Positions 36,815-47,389 of a DNA stretch of 64,000 nt are shown piece by piece (position 1 is the stretch's first letter; every line of letters begins with the position of its first letter). The notes below the pieces were generated by a model. The model worked only from the letters and a program-made list of their open reading frames with translations, did not search any database and was not told the DNA's origin. The stretch comes from Smittia aterrima (Eukaryota; Arthropoda; Insecta; Diptera; Chironomidae): NCBI GenBank assembly GCA_033063855.1, contig CP093829.1:23839537-23903536 (forward strand), written 5' to 3'. The translations under genes and the position numbers were made by a program.

Positions 36815-37557
36815 ATTTTTCATAGCTCAAAATGACTTTTATAAAACCTTGAACGCTCAAGAAACGAGCTTTTTTTTGAGAGCTTTTATTGTAGGCTATC
36901 CTAAAACTACGCAAAACATAAACAACGTAGTTGAGTTCCCTGGAAAATACTCATTACATACATACACTTTATTCTCAAGAACACCAGATGGGGCTACTTC
37001 CCAACTTTCCACAAAGTTCCCAAATTTCCACATCCATTCCATTCTGGAAAGTTAAAATACTCCATCTGGTGGTGTTATCCGACACGAATTAAATCGAATG
37101 ACAACAAATTATATTCTTGAAATTTAAAAAGAAAATAGAAACTGACATGCCTCCTAAAAGTGCCAAGAAAGAACTGAAAACACTTTGGCATTCGTGTGAC
37201 AAATGCGGAGTGAAAGTCATTCAAAGTAAACTGAAATCGCATGAAATTGTTTGTGAAACTTCAGAAAATGTGTGCGATGGAGTTTTCAACGAAAAGTTTG
37301 TTGCTTCTTCATTAAATCATTGTCTTCCGTCGGATTTTGAATTGAAAGAGGCTCCGAAGCTCTACATGCAACGTTATATTTTCATTCCTGAGATGATTTG
37401 TACGTTGTGCAATTTCCAAATGGGATCAAATGTGCTGATAGAGCTTAACAATAAGAAATACATCAGAAGTTCATGGACAATAAGCGACAAGCATCAAGAT
37501 TCTATTTTTTCCACTTCCGATGGTAACTTATAAAAACTTCAGTTATTTAACTTTTAA
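36815..37557 (+). repeat. Inverted duplicate of the AFG2-gene 5' end
   Basis: This segment repeats 44706-45470 in the opposite orientation: 5' flank with the TTTTATAAAACC element, the shared unusual block around the start (ACTTTCC...GGTGTTATCCGACACG), the whole first exon and about 45 bp of the following intron. It ends where the two copies part inside that intron, so the copying was of DNA, not of a spliced transcript. Identity over the exon looks high by eye. Confidence 0.85.
37147..37533 (+). pseudogene. Duplicated first exon of the AFG2-type gene, no downstream exons
   Basis: ATG at 37147 opens about 128 residues nearly identical to the first exon of the AFG2-type gene at 45116 (MPPKSAKKELKTLWHSCDKC and so on, with the Cys-Cys...His...Cys finger WHSCDKCGVKV / HEIVC). 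The donor GATG|GTAACT is kept, but no second exon or ATPase domain follows, only a short-unit repeat. The frame reads through the dead donor to a stop at 37533. Unlikely to make a working protein; the intact frame shows the copy is recent. Confidence 0.7.
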
Positions 37558-37599
37558 TCTATGTAGGTTTTTGTTAGCGATATTTTGTTGGCTTGAGAG

Positions 37600-37775
37600 C
37601 AGCAAAATGTTAGCTACGTTAAGCAAATGCTGTGTGGCTTGAGAGCCAGATATGTGAGCTAGAAAAAGCAATAGGTTGTGGCTAGAAAAAGCAAAGGTTT
37701 GTGGCTTGAAAAAGCACTTAGTTTGTGGGCTCAGGAAAGCAGATGGTTTGTGGCTTGAGAAAGCACCAGATGTGA
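37600..37775 (+). repeat. Imperfect tandem repeat, about 24-bp unit
   Basis: Six to seven imperfect units of the type GGCTTGAAAAAGCA plus a variable TTTGTG spacer follow each other (for example GCTAGAAAAAGCAAAGGTTTGTG). No coding function is supported, although it is read through by small frames on both strands. Confidence 0.7.
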
Positions 37776-38129
37776 GATTGAGTACCTTTAGGCCTAGGCC
37801 CGCAGGGTTTGTTGCTTGTTTTTGTGTTAATTCGGTCAAGTCATTCACGAGATACCCCATTAGAATGACACCGCCTGAATTATTATTAATTGTGTTGGCT
37901 TTGGTTATCTCTTTATTGTCTTTCGAAATTTCCAAATGCGACCGCTTAGTTCAACTGACGTCGCAATAATGAGAATGCGAAATTGATGGAACTGACCTCT
38001 GTCGGGAATGATATTGGAAATTGGCAGCTTGGTTAAGCTTGAGTTCTGATAGTTTGGGCTCTGAGGATTACTGACTGTCGGCTGCGTTAGATGGCCTTGC
38101 ATTAGGTACCCATATATATGCATTATTAC

Positions 38130-39439
38130 GGAGATTATTCTATGTTAAGAGGATTCCGTCGAACAGAGTATTTGCATCTAAGGATGTGTTCTTGTCCCAT
38201 TGTCCCCGATTGAATGCTAACTGATAGAGATATCTGCGCAAAGCAGCTTCCTACGCAACGGTGAATTGCCGGTGGGAGTTTAATGCTGTGTCTAGCAGAG
38301 CAAATCTCCCTTGGATTCACTGTTACCTCAGAAGCAAGGTCATAAGTGCATATGCATGTAGCAGAGCCCTCACCTCCCTAAGTTCTCAGTAGAAACTACT
38401 GATCAGCCAAGGGAGATTTTAAAAACCCTGTGCTTGGGAGAGCTTCTTTATGCCGGTGCCGGTTTACTCTTTTGTCTAGCAAAGGAGTTCCTTCTTGGCA
38501 TCAGAAGCCGCGCTCAAAGCAATGAGCAGTAGTGCCTTGAGAGATTATTTGAATATCCTCTTGGATAATAGTAATTTAAGAGTACGTGTATGCATGAGTA
38601 TTGAGCTAAATTTATGCAGAGGATGGAACAGAAATGATCAGAATCGAAATGAAGAATTTTTGAAGAATCAGGGTCCAAATCAGAGTCGAAATGGAAAGGG
38701 GACGAGGTATCGCTGCTTGCCAGTGCTCTGATTGACGTTTGATTTTTGTCGACGTTGTTTTGCGTTGCTATGGCTTGCCGTCGTCTTCCAGTTTTGGTAC
38801 GTTCCCATGTGATCTTTCCAGCCTATATTTCTTTCCAGAGTTCCAGTGGACTTTCCCGTTTATGCTTGGTCATAGAGTAAATTATTCCATTGGTTTCCAG
38901 AGTTCCATGATACAAGTGATTGCTGATTCACTTTCAGTCGCGTGAGTTATTTCAGTGAGATGGAAATAGAGGTACTTTTCGTTTGTGACAGCGCGGTTAT
39001 AACCTTGTTTGCAGTTCATCAACATTTGTCCGCAATCGTTCAAGTCTATGGCGTAGAAATGATCCGAGAGCCGTCGGTGGGCGACGGTCGGCAAATTTTC
39101 CTTGTGGTGATGGAGCTGGAGGGTGGATTGCGATTGTTGCAAGGGCGGAGTCTAACAGTAGCAGGAGAGAGTATGAGGCTTTATGACCTCCAGCAGTTTC
39201 CCAATCTACATTCCGAATACAACACGAATAAGATGCTGCGTTACGATTTCAACCGGCGTCATCCATGACCATTTTGTTGGAAGGGTCGTTGTGACCATTT
39301 ATTTTAATAAATTTGAGACCAAGCTGTTGCGTTGGATTTAATTTTTATTGATATCCGACTCTTTAGTTACAGCTGCAGATTATAGAGGATAGAGGAGGAT
39401 TCATGGTTCAAGGTTCACCTCAGTGTTTTTATTTGGCAA
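38130..39439. repeat. Direct repeat copy 1 (pair with 46100-47389)
   Basis: Shared with 46100-47389 in the same orientation, about 7.95 kb apart. The left 180 bp are clearly diverged; from about 38310 the copies are nearly identical to about 39190, then a short diverged patch (39200-39260), then near identity to a sharp right boundary at TTTATTTGGC (39439). The right half carries a small protein frame (38960-39268). Likely a transposable or segmentally duplicated unit. Confidence 0.8.
38960..39268 (+). CDS. Small protein of an unrecognised repeat-borne family, copy 1
   Basis: About 102 residues from ATG 38960 (MEIEVLFVCDSAV) to 39268. No known family is recognised. Predicted order is strand (IEVLFVCDS), long helix (AVHQHLSAIVQVYGVEMI), strand (RQIFLVVMEL), then LLQGRSLTVAGESMRLYDL, which could be a small alpha/beta fold. 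A TTTCAG acceptor look-alike stands just before the ATG, so an untranslated upstream exon is possible. A second near-identical copy is at 46910 and a diverged one at 39563; conservation of the frame between diverged copies is the main evidence that it is coding. Confidence 0.55.
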   Translation: MEIEVLFVCDSAVITLFAVHQHLSAIVQVYGVEMIREPSVGDGRQIFLVVMELEGGLRLLQGRSLTVAGESMRLYDLQQFPNLHSEYNTNKMLRYDFNRRHP

Positions 39440-39562
39440 GCGAATATCAGTTCCATTGCAAGCGTGACGTTGGAAATTCCAGTTTCCATTTTCCCATGTT
39501 GTATTGCGCATCATTTGCGTAGTAACGCCCAAGTAGAATCTAGTTTATTTTAACAGTCGAGC

Positions 39563-39856
39563 ATGTCAGCAATTGAGATTTTATTCGCTTGTGATGACGC
39601 TGCTATCTCCGGATTATCAGTGTGGAACCATTTGTCAACATTCGTTCGAGTCTATGGGTTGAACGAGGTCCGGGACTCATCAATTGGCAACGGGCGCCCT
39701 GGGTTCTTCGTAATAATGGATCTACAGGATGGATTGCGCTTGTTGAGATCGCGTACACTGGTTATAGCCGGAGAGACGATGAGATTGCATGTTGTTCGAC
39801 GAGTTCCACCCCTGCAAGCCACCGAGCGAAGACGTTACGCAACTTTGATGGAGTGA
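39563..39856 (+). CDS. Small protein of the same unrecognised family, diverged copy
   Basis: 97 residues starting MSAIEILFACDDAA. About half the residues agree with the copies at 38960 and 46910 (IEILFACD, HLSTFVRVYGL, RDSSIGNGRP, GLRLLRSRTLVIAGETMRL). No stops or frameshifts separate the copies despite this divergence, which points to past selection on the protein. A TTTTAACAG acceptor look-alike lies 6 bp before the ATG, the same arrangement as in the other copies. Confidence 0.5.
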   Translation: MSAIEILFACDDAAISGLSVWNHLSTFVRVYGLNEVRDSSIGNGRPGFFVIMDLQDGLRLLRSRTLVIAGETMRLHVVRRVPPLQATERRRYATLME

Positions 39857-39859
39857 GAT

Positions 39860-41220
39860 TTACTTTTCTTTATTTTTTGCTTTATTCTCGTTTCAGAGTT
39901 CGGGATCATTATCTGACCCTTACGTTGGAAGTTTTCTTAAACGAAGAGGAAATATTATAATTTCGCATGATAATTTCTGTGCAAGAGTCAGATAGTGATT
40001 CCCGAGGCATCGCAGGGATTGACAAGAAGAAATCAACGCGATGCGAGGATTGTGTTTACGTGATTAAAGCATGATATTAATAAAATCATTTTTGAATCTC
40101 GATACAAGACATCTTGTGCTCTAAAATTGAGACTGGAAATGCGACTCTCTTGAATACGTGTCAATGCGCAATATGTAAATCAAACTGAAACCACTGGCAT
40201 AAGAAATTTCACGATCTCTGAGAGTCGATGGTAAATATATATGCTGGAAACCGCGGATCATATCCAATTGGATGTTCACGACCCCTGAGAATTTCTGTAC
40301 TAGGCAGATGATGATAACCACCTCATAACTTGAAGCGAGTGATCTGTGCAAACAGCTTCAAAAGGGCTAACGCTTGCTTGGGTCGCAAGACCCAATCTAA
40401 GTGGTGAACACCCTTAATGAGCATTGTTTTTCCATCTCTTCTGGCAACATTTAATAATGTAGTTCATGCTGGAAGCTGAACTACCAACTTTTAACCTGTC
40501 CGTCCCCATATCAAATTGTCAAATTATTCGCATATTGTTATTAAGTTTTTGGAAACTGATCCAACTTTGTTAACCAGCAAACTGATCATTGCTGGTTAAG
40601 TATATTCTGCAAACTCTAGATCCCTAACTTGCCCACTAACTCCCCTGACGAAACTCGACTTGTCCGGGAGCTCCTGGGCTCAACTAAAGGGGGATCTAAT
40701 TTAGCAGAATGTAAAATATATTACTGAACTTGAAGCATGGCACCGAAATAAACTAATCTTAAGTATCAACTGTAGCATATACAGTTTCTGTTCCATCATA
40801 AAGCATGGCACCGAAATTTAATTTAAGCACATCTGTCTCATCAATTATAGTTAGTTCTTCTTTTATCTCCATTTCATCTGCACAAGACAATGCCAAAGGC
40901 TGCGGAATCCACTAATCAGCCACTTCCAAAATGCTTGTCTGTGCACTCAACAACAAGGCGGATCGGTCAGTCTTCCATTCGTAATGTCGAATTGGGAGAC
41001 ATCCAAGACCTCATCCGCCTTTCCCCTCCTTCCCGAAGGGCAATCGCACCTGTTGTGATTGCCTAGGGACAGCAAGCAGAAAACCTCCGTGCCTTTGTGC
41101 ATAGGAGGTTAGGCAGGACCTCCTACGAGGTCCTTGGTCCTACTTAGTGTAGGATCATTGCTGAAGAATCCATCCATCCATCCATCCTATATTTATTCCG
41201 TGCTCTCTAGTTTACGAATA
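39860..41220. repeat. Repeat-derived sequence without intact genes
   Basis: No supported gene. It includes a hairpin around TTGGGTCGCAAGACCCAA (about 40379-40396), paired segments AGGAGGTTAGGCAGGACCTCCT (about 41101), and ends in a short tetranucleotide run of ATCC/CATC units at 41170-41187. A tetranucleotide tail after structured sequence is typical of the 3' end of RTE-type non-LTR elements, so an old element end is plausible; the family is not proven. Confidence 0.35.
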
Positions 41221-41700
41221 ATGTTTTTGATTATTTTGGAAATTGCAATTATTTGTGTTTAAATTTTAGACTTTTTTCATCCAAAAATAATTTATACTTT
41301 TATATACGCAATAGTTACAACTAAGTAATAAAAACATCTTCTCTTCCATTAGGACAGGGAAATAGTAATAACGGGCTTCATAGGTACCATCGAAATAAAA
41401 GCTCTTCTTGCAACAATCGCGACTCTTGGTAAAGTCGTTCGAATTGTGGCTCCAAAATTCAAAAACTTTCTATTCAAAGGTTTTGTCTTCGTTCTCTTCA
41501 AAGAACAGGAATTAGCAATCAATGCTGTAAAACTCTGAAGGAATTTTTCTTTTGACGGAACCCCAGTCAACATCGATTTCTTGAAGAACAAAACACAATT
41601 TCATCAAAACGAAGACAGGATTAGAGCCTGCTCACAACCGCATGAGCTGAGAAAAATTGAGATTGTGGACGGTCGAAACCGAAAATACTTTGTTTTGTTT
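41220..41700 (+). pseudogene. RRM-gene fragment (DNA-level copy of 55540-56020)
   Basis: The segment repeats the last intron and last exon of the RRM gene at 55188-56064. The exon begins at 41353 after TTCCATTAG and reads DREIVITGF, GFVFVLFKEQE, but a TGA replaces a Ser codon at about 41536-41538 inside the domain, after NAVKL. Because the intron is still present, the copy was made from DNA and not by retroposition. Confidence 0.8.
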
Positions 41701-42109
41701 TACTGAAATTTTTCCGATTGCGCCCTCATGCCTCTACTGTAAAGGCATTTGGAACAGAGAGAGAAAGCTTTGGAACCATATAAAGTGTTCCATCGTTGCT
41801 ATTTCATCATCGAATAATTGTGTCGCGTATTTGACACACTTCATAATAAAGTTTCTTGCGAAATATTAAAAACTTGTAAACATAATGTAAGCAATTTTTG
41901 TGTATTTATGTGGATGAAAATGTAATAAAGAGAATAGTCCATTTCAAATCATCGTAGAGTTTCATTATCATCATAGCACCATTCCAAGCTTAAATGCACA
42001 TCTACAAATAATATTTAATTATTTGTGAAATTCAATAAATGATTTTTATTAAAGTATGATAAGTCCTGCTGTTGCCAAGCACAGAATTAAGACCCTTACG
42101 AACAAGAAA

Positions 42110-42490
42110 AAACAAGACAAGTAGGGTAGGAGTGCTCTGAAACATGCCCTGATCCTTATGCCCACAGCCAATTCTAACAGGAGGAAGGAATTACTCAGAC
42201 TCGGTAAAAAGGACCTCAGAATAGCAATAGGTATCCTAACAGGTACAACATGCCTTAATAAGTTCCTACACGACATTGGGGCCTCCGACACAGATAAATG
42301 CAGGTTCTGTGAAACGGAACCTGAGAACATGGAACACATTCTGCCATAGCTTAGCCGCAGAGAGGCAGCGGGAGTATGGATCCATGTACCCTGAACCTAA
42401 GGAACTCACCAAGCAACATATAAGTAAGCACATAAAATTTATCAAGAAAACGGGATTAGACAAGACATTCTTCAGGTCTGATACTTAGGC
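42110..42490 (+). mobile_element. Non-LTR retrotransposon fragment, reverse-transcriptase C-terminus
   Basis: A broken frame encodes the typical tail of a jockey-like or R1-like ORF2: LRIAIGILTGTTCLNKFLHD, then a CCHC-type finger CRFCETEPENMEH. A one-base shift near 42345 moves the rest into another frame (CHSLAAERQRE, LTKQHISKHIKFI). No intact upstream ORF is seen. A dead 3' fragment. Confidence 0.7.
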
Positions 42491-42837
42491 TAGATTCTTG
42501 AATTAATCTTCACCCTCACGCTTGCATGTTTCGGAACGAGGAAACAGACGAATACACGATCGACTAAAGAAGCAAGAGAGAAATAGCGACTGAAACTGCT
42601 GACGCTTTAAAGCTGTTGATCATTGTCCAAAACACAATTGGAGCTCAGGGTCAGGGACGCTACTGCTTGGTTACCCTAGTCTATGGCCCGTATGAATCAG
42701 TGTATGGCCTTTCTGGCGGAGTACAAAACTACGTTGTGGAAGGCAGAGGGTAAGCACCAAGGGGAACCATTTCTGTATTTATGAAAATTATTTAATTTGT
42801 TGTGATTTCAATAAAAAAAAATATTTTGCGGAAATTT
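42491..42837. other. Short intergenic stretch, no gene seen
   Basis: About 350 bp between the retrotransposon fragment and the AFG2 stop codon. The AATAAA-like run at 42811 in reverse would serve the plus strand only; no clear feature is seen. Confidence 0.3.
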
Positions 42838-45116
42838 TTATTTTCGATTTTCGTAATCACTGTAAAGTTGTAGAAGCTCTGAGCTCGTTCTCGGCTTAAC
42901 AAGCTCAAACGACTGATGAAAGTATTTCATTGAAATTTGTTGTGCTTCAAACGAATCCTCGAGAGCTTTCAGCGCAGCTTCTTTACAAATCGCTTCAATC
43001 TCAGCTCCAGAATATCCTTCAGACTTCACAGCAAGTTCGTCGATATTCACGTCTTCGCTTAACGGAATCTTCCGAAGTTTAATTCGAAAGATTTCTGCTC
43101 TTGTCTCTTCATCAGGAAGTTGAACATATACGATTCGGTATAATCGTTCAGGTCTCATCAAAGCTTTGTCGATTAAATCAGGTCTGTTAGTCGCTGCTAC
43201 AATGATAACGTTCTTAAGAACATTTACGCCATCGATCTCAGTTAGAATTTGTGCAAGAACTCGTTCCTTCACTGATGAACCACTTTCAGCAGATCTCTCA
43301 CGGCCAATCGCATCGATTTCATCGAAAAACACAATGCACGGAGAGATTTGACGAGCTTTTACAAACAAATCTCTGACTGCTTTCTCTGATTCTCCAACCC
43401 ACATCGAGAAAAGATCTGATCCTTTGATGGAGATGAAATTTAAATTGCTTTCAGTTGCTAAAGCTTTAACGATTGTCGTTTTAGAGCAACCTGGTGGTCC
43501 AAACATAAGCAATCCTCTCGGAGGAGCGATTCCCAGTCTCTCAAATGTTTTCGGATGATTAATCGGCCACTCGACGATTTGTTTTAATTTCAACTTCAAG
43601 TCGCTCATTCCTCCAATGTCTGACCACTTCACGTTTGGCTTCTCGACAAGAACTTCTCTCATTGCACTCGGCTTCACGTTTGAAAGATTTTCCATTAAGC
43701 TTTGGAAAGTTAGAGAAGCAATAAATTTTCCGTTTTCATCCTCTTCGATCTTCATGGATTTTGAAATTAGATTTTCCAAGTCTGCAGAAACGAAACCGTG
43801 AGAATGTTTAGCGATCTCGTCGATATCAGAATTTGTTATTGAATGTTGCGCCAACATTTTTTGTAATATTTCTGCTCGCATGTCTGAAGTTGGCACAGGA
43901 ATTTCAATTTCAAGATCGAAACGTCCACTTCGTCGAATCGCTGGATCTACGTTATCAAGATTTGAGGTATTTGCAAAAACGAAAATTTTGCTTGTGTCAC
44001 GTTTTAGATGAAGACTGTCAATCAATGAAGCGACCAGTGAGGAGACTCTTCGAATAGCATCTGAGTTATCATTTTTGGGACAAATGCTTGCGATATCCTC
44101 AATGATGATGATGGCAGGGGTTGGGAAATATTTAGAGGCCTCATCGAAATATTTCCTCAAGTTTGCTTCTGATTCGCCATAAAACTTGCTGAAGATTTTT
44201 CCTGAGTCGATTCGTATTGTTCGAGCATTTGAGTAACATTCAGCGAGAGCCTCGCATATCATCGATTTGCCACTTCCTGGTAATCCATGAATAAGAACTG
44301 CTCTTGAGATCTTCATAAACGAATTGGATTCAACGTAGCCAAGTGCTAAGTTCATAGTCCTCTTGAGATCTTCAATGATATCATCAAGTTCACCGATTTG
44401 ATTTCATCAATTTCATATTGTTCAATTGTTCAGCGATGTCTTCCTCATTGTCGGTGTCAATCGATTTTAATGTGAACACAAACTTTTTGTTAAGAAATTC
44501 GACAACGATTGAGTTCCCAATGTGGATGATTGTATCTTTAAGTTTTGCCTGAAGTAAACTTTCAAGATCTTTGATTTCATTAAGCTTATCGTGATATTCT
44601 AGCAACACTCTTCGAGCTGATCGTACTTTATTACTTTTCGGCAGTTTAGAAATGTTGATCGTTGATAGATTTGATTCCAGAATAAACTCTAAAACACAAA
44701 AGTTAAATTAAAAGTTAAATATTTGAAGTTTTTTAGTTACCATCCGACGGCGAAAAGATTGAATCTTGATGCTTGTCGCTTATTGTCCATGAGCTTCTGA
44801 TGTATTTTTTATTGTTAAGCTCTATCAGCACATTTGATCCCATTTGGAAATTGCACAACGTACAAATCGTCTCAGGAATGAAAATATAACGTTGCATGTA
44901 GAGCTTCGGAGCATCTTTCAATTCAAACTCCGACGGAAGACAATGATTTAATGAAGTAGCAACAAACTTTTCGTTGAAAACTCCTTCGCACACATTTTCT
45001 GAAGTTTCACAAACAATTTCATGCGATTTTAGTTTACTTTGAATCACTTTCACTCCGCATTTGTCACACGAATGCCAGAGTGTTTTCAGCTCTTTCTTGG
45101 CACTTTTATGAGGCAT
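42838..45116 (-). CDS. AFG2A: AFG2-type (SPATA5-like) AAA ATPase, apparent frameshift
   Basis: Exon 1 45116-44741, exon 2 from 44688 to the stop at 42838. Exon 1 has a Cys/His finger (CDKC...HEIVC); two AAA modules follow: D1 HGLPGSGKS and D2 PPGCSKTTI, FFDEID, AATNRPDLIDKALMRP. The GCSKT loop and the VKWSDIGG linker point to AFG2A (SPATA5), which acts in ribosome maturation by releasing recycled factors from pre-60S particles. The reading is broken once: the first part stops at 44390 (KLMKSNR), and the D1 frame is open only from 44403 (IGELDDIIEDL), with no splice site between, so a one-base change in the overlap 44390-44403 must be assumed. D1 Walker B reads IIIIED instead of hhhhDE, and D2 has RPERLYR instead of RPGRID. 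Either a sequencing error, or a decaying gene. Confidence 0.75.
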
Positions 45117-45470
45117 GTCAGTTTCTATTTTCTTTTTAAATTTCAAGAATTTAATTTGTTGTCATTCGATTTAATTCGTGTCGGATAACACCACCAGGTG
45201 GGGTGTTTTAACTTTCCAGAATGGAATGGATGTGGAAATTTGGGAACTTTGTGGAAAGTTGGGAACTAGCCCCATCTGGTGTTCTTGAGAATGAAACTAA
45301 ACTATGTTGTTTATGTTTTACTTTGTGTAATTTTAGAAAGGCGAACAAAATAAGGCCTCACAAAAATCTCGTTTCTTGAGCGTTCAAGGTTTTGCATTCA
45401 ACTATCAAACGACATCGTTCACTCACATCAATATAAAAGTCATCTTGAGCTATGAAAAATGTTGTAAAAA
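44706..45470 (-). repeat. AFG2 5' segment, inverted partner of 36815-37557
   Basis: Partner of the inverted duplicate described at 36815-37557. It covers the gene's 5' flank, first exon and start of intron 1. With 7.2 kb between the arms, inversion-type rearrangement or gene conversion between them is possible. Confidence 0.8.
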
Positions 45471-45633
45471 TGAAATTAAAAATGTTGAAAAAATTGTTGA
45501 CGTTTTCTCGATGAAGGAGACGTTTAATCGAAATTCTAATGATGCCATCTTGTAGAGTTGTAGAGCGTCCTCGAATTACCTAATACCACATAACCTTAAC
45601 TCTCCTGCTTTCAAAAAAAAATTAAAAATTATG

Positions 45634-45815
45634 TGCGAGGAACCTGGGTGTTTTTTTTTTCAAGGTTCGAAGCACCTAGGTGTTTTTTTTCTCGAGGTGC
45701 GAGGAACCTAGGTGCTTTTTTTTTCGAGGTGCGAGGAACCTGGGTGCTTTTTTTTTCGAGGTGCGAGGAACTTGGGTGCTTTTTTTTATCAAGGTGCGGG
45801 GCACCTGAAGTATTT
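45634..45815 (+). repeat. Minisatellite, about 38-bp unit
   Basis: Five imperfect units of the form GAGGTGCGAGGAACCTGGGTGC followed by 8-10 T. Each unit carries the palindromic pair AGGTGC/GCACCT. Translating it gives only repeated artefact frames, so it is not coding. Confidence 0.85.
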
Positions 45816-46099
45816 TTAAACTCAGGTGTCACGAATGCAAAAGGTGCTAGCACCTGGCACCTCACTTCAAAAGCACCTCCACACTGGTTGGAATCAGTGG
45901 CTAGTTCGTTGTCCATGAACCTCATTGGCTAAGTTGTTCCGACGAACTGATTGATGTTGCGACGGATAAATGAGTTTGTTTCAAAGTTTAATCGATTGCT
46001 GATTATTTTGTTACAGAAGTTGTGTATATGTAGTCACAGAGAATTCCGTCGAGCGGACTCTGATTAGTAATATGAATCAACGGTGCTGGTTCAGATTGT

Positions 46100-47389
46100 T
46101 CTACCTAAGAAAATTCCGACGAACAGAGTTTTTGTTTCCAAGAGTGATCTTGTCCCATTGTCCCCGATTAACTGATAGTTGTCCGCGAAAAGTAGCTTCC
46201 TACATAAAAGTGAATAACCGGTGGGAGTTTAATGCTGTGACTGGCAGAGCAAGTCTCCCTTTGGGTTCACAGTTACCTCAGAAGCAAGGTCATAAGTGCA
46301 TATGCATTTAGCAGAGCCCTCACCTCCCTAAGTTCTCAGTAGAAACTACTGATCAGCCAAGGGAGATTTTAAAAACCCTGTGCTTGGGAGAGCTTCTTTA
46401 TGCCGGTGCCGGTTTACTCTTTTGTCTAGCAAAGGAGTTCCTTCTTGGCATCAGAAGCCGCGCTCATAGCAATGAGCAGTAGTGCCTTGAGAGATTATTT
46501 GAATATCCTCTTGGATAATAGTAATTTAAGAGTACGTGTATGCATGAGTATTGAGCTAAATTTATGCAGAGGATGGAACAGAAATGATCAGAATCGAAAT
46601 GAAGAATTTTTGAAAAATCGGGGTCCAAATCAGAGTCGAAATGGAAAGGGGACGAGGTATCGCTGCTTGCCAGTGCTCTGATTAACATTTGATTTTTGTC
46701 GACGTTGTTTTGCGTTGCTATGGCTTGCCGTCGTCTTCCAGTTTTGGTACGTTCCCATGTGATCTTTCCAGCCTATATTTCTTTCCAGAGTTCCAGTGGA
46801 CTTTCCCGTTTATGCTTGGTCATAGAGTAAATTATTCCATTGGTTTCCAGAGTTCCAGGATACAAGTGATTGCTGATTCACTTTCAGTCGCGTGAGTTAT
46901 TTCAGTGAGATGCCTTCAATAGAGGTACTTTTCGTTTGTGACAGCGCGGTTATAACCTTGTTTGCAGTTTTACAACATTTGTCCGCAATCGTTCAAGTCT
47001 ATGGCGTAGAAATGATCCGAGAGCCGTCGGTGGGCGACGGTCGGCAAATTTTCCTTGTGGTGATGGAGCTGGAGGGTGGATTGCGATTGTTGCAAGGGCG
47101 GAGTCTAACAGTAGCAGGAGAGAGTATGAGGCTTTATGACCTCCAGCAGTTTCCCAATCTACACGAAGAACACAACGCGAAAATGATGCTGCGTTACGAA
47201 TTCCACCGGCGTCATCCATGACCATTTTGTTGGAAGGGTCGTTGTGACCATTTATTTCAATAAATTTGAGACCAAGCTGTTGCTTTGGATTTAATTTTTA
47301 TTGATATCCGACTCTTTAGTTACAGCTGCAGATTATAGAGGATAGAGGAGGATTCATGGTTCAAGGTTCACCTCAGTGTTTTTATTTGG
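46100..47389. repeat. Direct repeat copy 2 (pair with 38130-39439)
   Basis: Second copy of the unit described at 38130-39439. Its right boundary (TTTATTTGGC, 47389) cuts into the F-box gene at 47354-47708, which shows that this copy is the one that moved into older sequence, or that the boundary is a deletion end. Confidence 0.8.
46910..47221 (+). CDS. Small protein of the unrecognised repeat-borne family, copy 2
   Basis: About 103 residues from ATG 46910 (MPSIEVLFVCDSAV) to 47221. Almost identical to the copy at 38960 up to QQFPNL; the last 20 residues differ (HEEHNAKMMLRYEF against HSEYNTNKMLRYDF) while the frame is kept. The same acceptor look-alike precedes the ATG. Confidence 0.55.
   Translation: MPSIEVLFVCDSAVITLFAVLQHLSAIVQVYGVEMIREPSVGDGRQIFLVVMELEGGLRLLQGRSLTVAGESMRLYDLQQFPNLHEEHNAKMMLRYEFHRRHP

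Noticed and set aside
38495..38945. Frames of 78 and 68 codons (MASEAALK..., MIFVDVVL...) in the direct repeats
   Set aside because: Present in both near-identical copies, so conservation says nothing, and no diverged copy keeps them; probably 5' noncoding parts of the repeat unit.
45629..45932. Repetitive 98-100 codon frames on both strands
   Set aside because: They are translations of the minisatellite; frames on both strands simply reflect the repeat unit.
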